From Hippopus hippopus (taxonomy: Eukaryota > Mollusca > Bivalvia > Cardiida > Cardiidae), in contig OX328112.1 in NCBI GenBank assembly GCA_946811185.2, positions 33,987,323 to 34,051,322 of the forward strand: DNA of 64,000 nucleotides. The letters are read 5' to 3'. Of this stretch, positions 53,001 to 59,000 are shown one piece after another. Made by a program: the position numbers and the translations under genes. Every line of letters starts with the position of its first letter. The first letter of the stretch is position 1. The notes under the pieces were generated by a model. The model worked only from the letters and a program-made list of their open reading frames with translations, was not told the DNA's origin and made no database searches.

Positions 53001-56000
53001 GTAACGAAATTTTAGATATTTCCAAACTGAATTGTGTTTGCAGACAATACAGTAAATGTAAATCAAAAATTGAAACTTATTTTTGGGTAGGAAACATATG
53101 GGAACAGGACAAATTGCTGGTTACTAGCATTTATCAACAATGATTTTAAAGGAATCTTCTCAAGGTTCAAATAAACTGTTAAAACTTGGGAACCTGGAAA
53201 ACTTTGTGAAAAAATGTGAAAATGCTGGTAAGCAGCAATTTTTCCTTTTCCCACGTTTTCTACCTTTTTGAAGACGAAAATCATAATTTTAGCAATTTTG
53301 ACCCTTTAGCAGACAATGCCGAGGTTTAACGACCCTTAGAAACAAAGCTTTTAAAAATGGGGGAAAAGGAGAAAATGCTGGTAACCAGTATTTTATCCTT
53401 TTCTCACAATGTTTTCTATCCACATCCAAAACAAATTCCACTATTTAAGCCTCATTTTAGTGGTCTGCAAATACTTTCAATTAGGACAATTTCACATTTC
53501 TGTGGTGTGGTAAAGAGTTGAATATTATTGAATAGAACCGCATTCCCACTGTGTGTTTTATTTGGGGGTACATGTGCGCACCCACCAGGTTTTGAATTGG
53601 AGGTACAAAGAAAAATTTGGGGGTACAGTGTACCCCCTTGGTTTTGAATTGGAGGTACAAAGAAAAATTTGGGGGTACAGTGTAGTCCCTAGGTTTTGAA
53701 TTGGGGGTTAAGAAATATTTAGGGGTACAGTGTACCCCCTAGGTTTTGAATTGGGGGTACAAAGAAAAATTAGGTGCTAAATGTAATGTTGGAAGAGAGG
53801 TTGCAGGCGATTTGAACTGCCATATTAACCCTGTATCACACAATCTTGTGTTTTCACGACCCTGAATAAACAGCCTTTTGAAAACGTTGTGGGAAAAGTA
53901 GAAAATGCTGATTTTCTCCTTTTCCCACGTTTTCTACCCAATTACAGACAACGCTTGTAATTTGAGTGACCTGTAGTTTGTCGTCTGCAAATAGCTCTAA
54001 ATTTGGACAAATACAAAATATTGTTGTTTGCTAAAGAGTTAAAGGCTTTTTTGTGTCACAAAGTCATGGATATTTTATTGTTGAATCATTAAAAATAATA
54101 TTACTATAGCTCAGAATATTATATGAATGTATCATGTCTCCGGGGCATGGTCAGATTTAGGCATAATGGCTGGGTCAGTCAAGATTAAAAAACAGAACAG
54201 GGCCACATTTTTTGATAGTCGATGGCCTTTGCTAAAGGATTTTTGGCTTTCCTTTCTCAAAGTCTGAAGTACATTAGTGCTGCTTTAGAAAGGAAGCATA
54301 GACAGATTGAAACTCATTGTCGAAGACGATGCACATAGATTTAGCTATTTCAATTTCACAGGAGGGCAGGTTGATCAGCTCATTGTAAGCTTAAACTCTG
54401 TCAGATAAAAGCCATGCCATGTTAGAGGAAAATAGAACAAAATATGAAATGAATGAATCACTTATGTCAACCTACCTACCGGTATCTCACATCTTGATGC
54501 TGTAAAACATTTTTACAGCTTTTGTTGTGATGACATTTTTCTGCGGTAGATGCCATACATATGTACGCAAAACAAAATTACATGTTCAATTTGTGACTTG
54601 ATTTTTCAGCTTTTATATGTCAAACAAGAGGACCATGATGGTCCTATATCGCTCGCCTGAGTACTAAGCAGTAAAGGTCTACATTGAGCATAAATACCAA
54701 ATATCGAGGTTCAAGGCCAAATGATAATAAAACAAGAGCGGCAAATTGTCGCAAGATATGCCCGCCCCACTGCCAGTTGTCAAGGAGGTATAATAATCGC
54801 AAAGGGCAGGTAATGCAATATGACTTGAGACCTCAAAGTTCCATTCCGGACAAGCAAGAAATACTGTAAAAAAATGAAGATCAAAGTGGAATTACTCAAA
54901 ATCCGCGCTAGGTACAGTTATTGTTCTTGCGCACTGTACTCCGTAATATTGCAACAAACATGCATACCAAGTTTGAAGTTGTTCTGACTTGAGATGACAA
55001 AGTTATATTCCGGTCAAGCACTAAATGCTGTAAAAATGATGATCAAAGGGAAATAACTCAAAGACAGCAGGAGGTAGAGTTACAATTCTTGTGCACTGCA
55101 CTTCCAAATATTTCAACAAATAAGCATACCATATTTCAAGTCATTCCTAATTAAGATGACAAAGTTTTGCTCCGGACAAGCGAGAAATGCTATAAAAATG
55201 AAGGTCAAAGGGGGAATAACTCAAAATTTGTGCTAGGAAGACTCATGGTTTATGTGCACTGCACTCTGTAATTTTTCAACAATTATGCATACCAAATTTG
55301 AAGATGTTCAGGCTAGAGATGACAAAGTAATATTCCTGACAAGCAGAAAATGCTGTGAAAATGACGATCAAAGAGAAATAACTCATAGAAAGTATGAGGT
55401 AGAGTTATGGTTCTCTCGCACTGCACTCCGTATTGTTGCAACAAACACAAATGCCAAGTTTCAAGTCAATCGGACTGGAGATAACAAAGTTATGCTCCAG
55501 ACAAAGAACTATTCTAAAGAACTTTCTAATTCAAGGGCAAATAACTCAAGTCGTTAAGGTCCAATTAGACCCATAATCAAACTCATCTGAGATTTTATGG
55601 TCATAAGTATTTTGACCAAGTTTGGTGCTGATTGGTTAAAAATTGTAGATGCTAGAGTGTAAACAAAGTCAAATATAGCAATTTTTCTAATTCAAGGGCA
55701 AATAACTCCAGTGGTTCTGGTCCGATTAGACCCATAATCGAACTCATCTGAGATCTTATGGTCATATATATTTTGACCAAGTTTGGTGCTGATTGGTTGA
55801 TATTTGTAGATGCTAGAGTGTAAACAAAGTCAAATATAGCAATTTTTCTAATTCAAGGGCAAATAACTCCAGTTGTTCTGGTCTGATTAGATCCATAATC
55901 AAACTCATCCGAGAACTTATAGTCATATATATTTTGACCAAGTTTGGTGCTGATTGGTGAAAAATTGTAGATGCTAGAGTGTAAACAAAGTCAAATATAG

Positions 56001-59000
56001 CAATTTTTCTAATTCAAGGGCAAATAACTCCAGTTGTTCTGGTCCGATTAGACCCATAATCAAACAAATCCGAGATTTTATGGCCATATATATTTTGACC
56101 AAGTTTGGTGCTGATTGGTTGATATTTGTAGATGCTAGAGTGTAAACAAAGTCAAATATAGCAATTTTTTCTAATTCAAGGGCAAATAACTCCAGTTGTT
56201 CTGGTCCGATTAGACCCATAATCAAACTCATCCGAGATCTTATGGTCATATATATTTTGACCAAGTTTGGTGCTGATTGGTTAATATTTGTAGATGCTAG
56301 AGTGTAAACAAAGAAATGTGAATGGACAGACGACGGACGGACGACGGACGCAGACGGACGGTGAGTGATCACAATAGCTCATCCTGAGCACTTCGTGCTC
56401 AGGTGAGCTAAAAAGGTGTTTTTACTAATTACTGCGCATCATAATTTTTTAAAAGAAATTAATAATTAAATTTCCTGTACACTTGACAGATTTTGGCACC
56501 TAATCCTTAAAGAAAGATTGTAGCGAAATATTTCAAACAGGCAAGGGAGTTGCAAAATATGTACAGTGAAAATATGTAGTAACCGGCTTTAAACTTGAGA
56601 ACATGGCCCGGTACCCACTTACAAGGGAGACTACCTCCATTGTACACATTTTTTTTTTTTTTAAAGTTAGGCATGCGATTTGTAATTGTGTTTAAAGATG
56701 ATCGCTACAGTTCCACCATTTCATGAAAACATTCAGAATTTCATGAAACTTTGTTTGGTGATAGCTTATTATCAGATCTACAAAAATAGGAGATAAAAAA
56801 AAGGGGGTCACCAGCTTTGGGGAAATTCTATGAATATTTCTTTTAGTACACCCTGCATTGCGGCTGTTCAGGATGAAATTTCACCTATGAAAACTAAGTC
56901 GATGTATATTTTTTTAAATGACAACAATTATAACCAAATTTTATGTCACTGTATTGGTGAAACATCAAATTTAATGAAAAAAATAATTTAGAGTATACTG
57001 AATATAAATCTTAAAAAAAAAAACCTTAAATTATGGCTAAAACACCTTTATTTTGGATAAAAAACAAAAAAATACAAAAAGTATCTTTTATAGTAATTTT
57101 TTTTAATGTTATAATATTCAGATTTTTCTTATTTTTTCTATGAATAATATTCAGGTACTAAACTAAAAGAATCAGGCTTAAAACAAATAGGTCAACAGCC
57201 TTATTTTTTAAGAAAATACATTTTAAGTTTGTGGGTGGAGCACAAACTAATGAGTAAATGTAGGGTTTGTCAAAGACATAGACATTATATGAAGTAAATT
57301 ATCTCAACTTTTTCAACAATACAACAATGTTTATAAGAATCAAGTTTGTTGGTCATATTAAACCAATCCATAGCATATAAATGTAATCCTGATGTTACCA
57401 TTTAACCCATTACCAAATGACTAATTTTGGACTCTTCTTAAGTTGACGCGTTTGCAGATGCTAAACCAAAACCTGGTATTTATGTATCACAGTTCTTTGA
57501 TGGGTCAGAAATCATTGCTCCAAAAGGAGAAATCAATCATGGCAGCAATTTGTCCTTTTGACATCAATGTTTTCTAATGTTGTCTACTGCAGACTCATCA
57601 AGGTAAGGGATAACCTGGTAAAGGAGAAAGAGTTATGTACAGCTCCTCGTTTTCTGCAAGTCTTTACCAAGTGACATAATTTTGGACTAGACCAAACTGA
57701 CAGCATCTGCATCTGAAAAGATGTTTTAGCTCGACGATACGTCTGCCAGATAGAGGGCTAGTAGTAGCATCTGTGTCCATATTTCCGTTGTTAGGTGACG
57801 TAGTTAGGTGATTCACTTCGACTTTCATTCCCATCTTTTGAAAGCGTAATTTCGTATTCTTGCCTCGCATATAATTATTTGGCTTGATTCAAATACTTTT
57901 TAGCTCACCTGAGCACAACGTGCTCAAAGGGAGCTTTTAGGGGCTTGCTGTGTCTGTCGTCCGTCGTCCGTCGTGCGACTTCAACAATTCTTTAAACATC
58001 TTCTCCTCCTAAACCGCTTGGCCGATTTGGACCAAACTTGGCTGGAATGTTTCTTGGGAAGTCCTCTTTAAATATTGTTCACAGAATTTGATTTCATCAA
58101 AAACTCTGGTTGCTATGGCAACCAAATGGAATTTTTCAAGAAATTCTTTAAAAATCTTCTCCTCTGAAACCGCTGGTCAGATTTTGAAATAATTTCACAG
58201 ATATGTTCCTTGGGTGACCCTTTTTAAAAGTTGTTTGCAAAATTTTGATCCGTCGAAAAACATGGCCGTGGTGGAGGAGGGGGCTCTTGGCGTCCAGCGG
58301 TGTCAACAATTTTTTAAACATCTTCTCCTCCTACACCACTTGGCCAATTTGGACCAAACTTGGCTGGAATGTACCATGGGAGGTCCTCTTTAAAAACTGT
58401 GCATAGAATTTGATTTCATCAAAAACTCTGGTTGCCATGGCAACCAAATGGAATTTTCCAAGAAATTCTTTACAAATCTTCTCCTCTGAAACCGCTGGTC
58501 AGATTTTGAAATAATTTCACAGACATGTTCCTTGGGTGACCCTTTTCAAAAGTAGTTCATGAAATTTTGATTCGTCGAAAAACATGGCCGTGGTAGAAGG
58601 GGGGGCTCTTAGCGTCCAGCGGTGTCAACAATTCTATACAAATCTTCTCCTTTGAAACTGGTGGTCAGATTTTGAAATAATTTCACAGAAATGTTCCTTG
58701 GGTGACCCTTTTCAAAACTTGTTCGCGAAATTTTGATCCGTCGAAAAACATAGCCGTGGTGGAGGGGGGGGGCTCTTGGCCTATCCTAAAATTTATTTGC
58801 AGAATTCTGATTCATCAAAAACATGGCTGTGGTGATGATTGTAGGGGTGGTGACAGATTTTGAAATGATTTTTACAGGTGACCTTTTTATAATTGCTTGG
58901 CAAAATACTCATTTTGTTTCCAAAATTTCAATACTTTAAAAAAAGTTGGTTATTGTCCTCTTAAAAATTCAGGTGAGCGATCCAGGGCCATCTTGGCCCT

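Noticed and set aside
55974..56372. 132-codon open frame with internal repeats
   Set aside because: It is a read-through of the 160-bp tandem core and the same peptide repeats in each unit. The element is non-coding.
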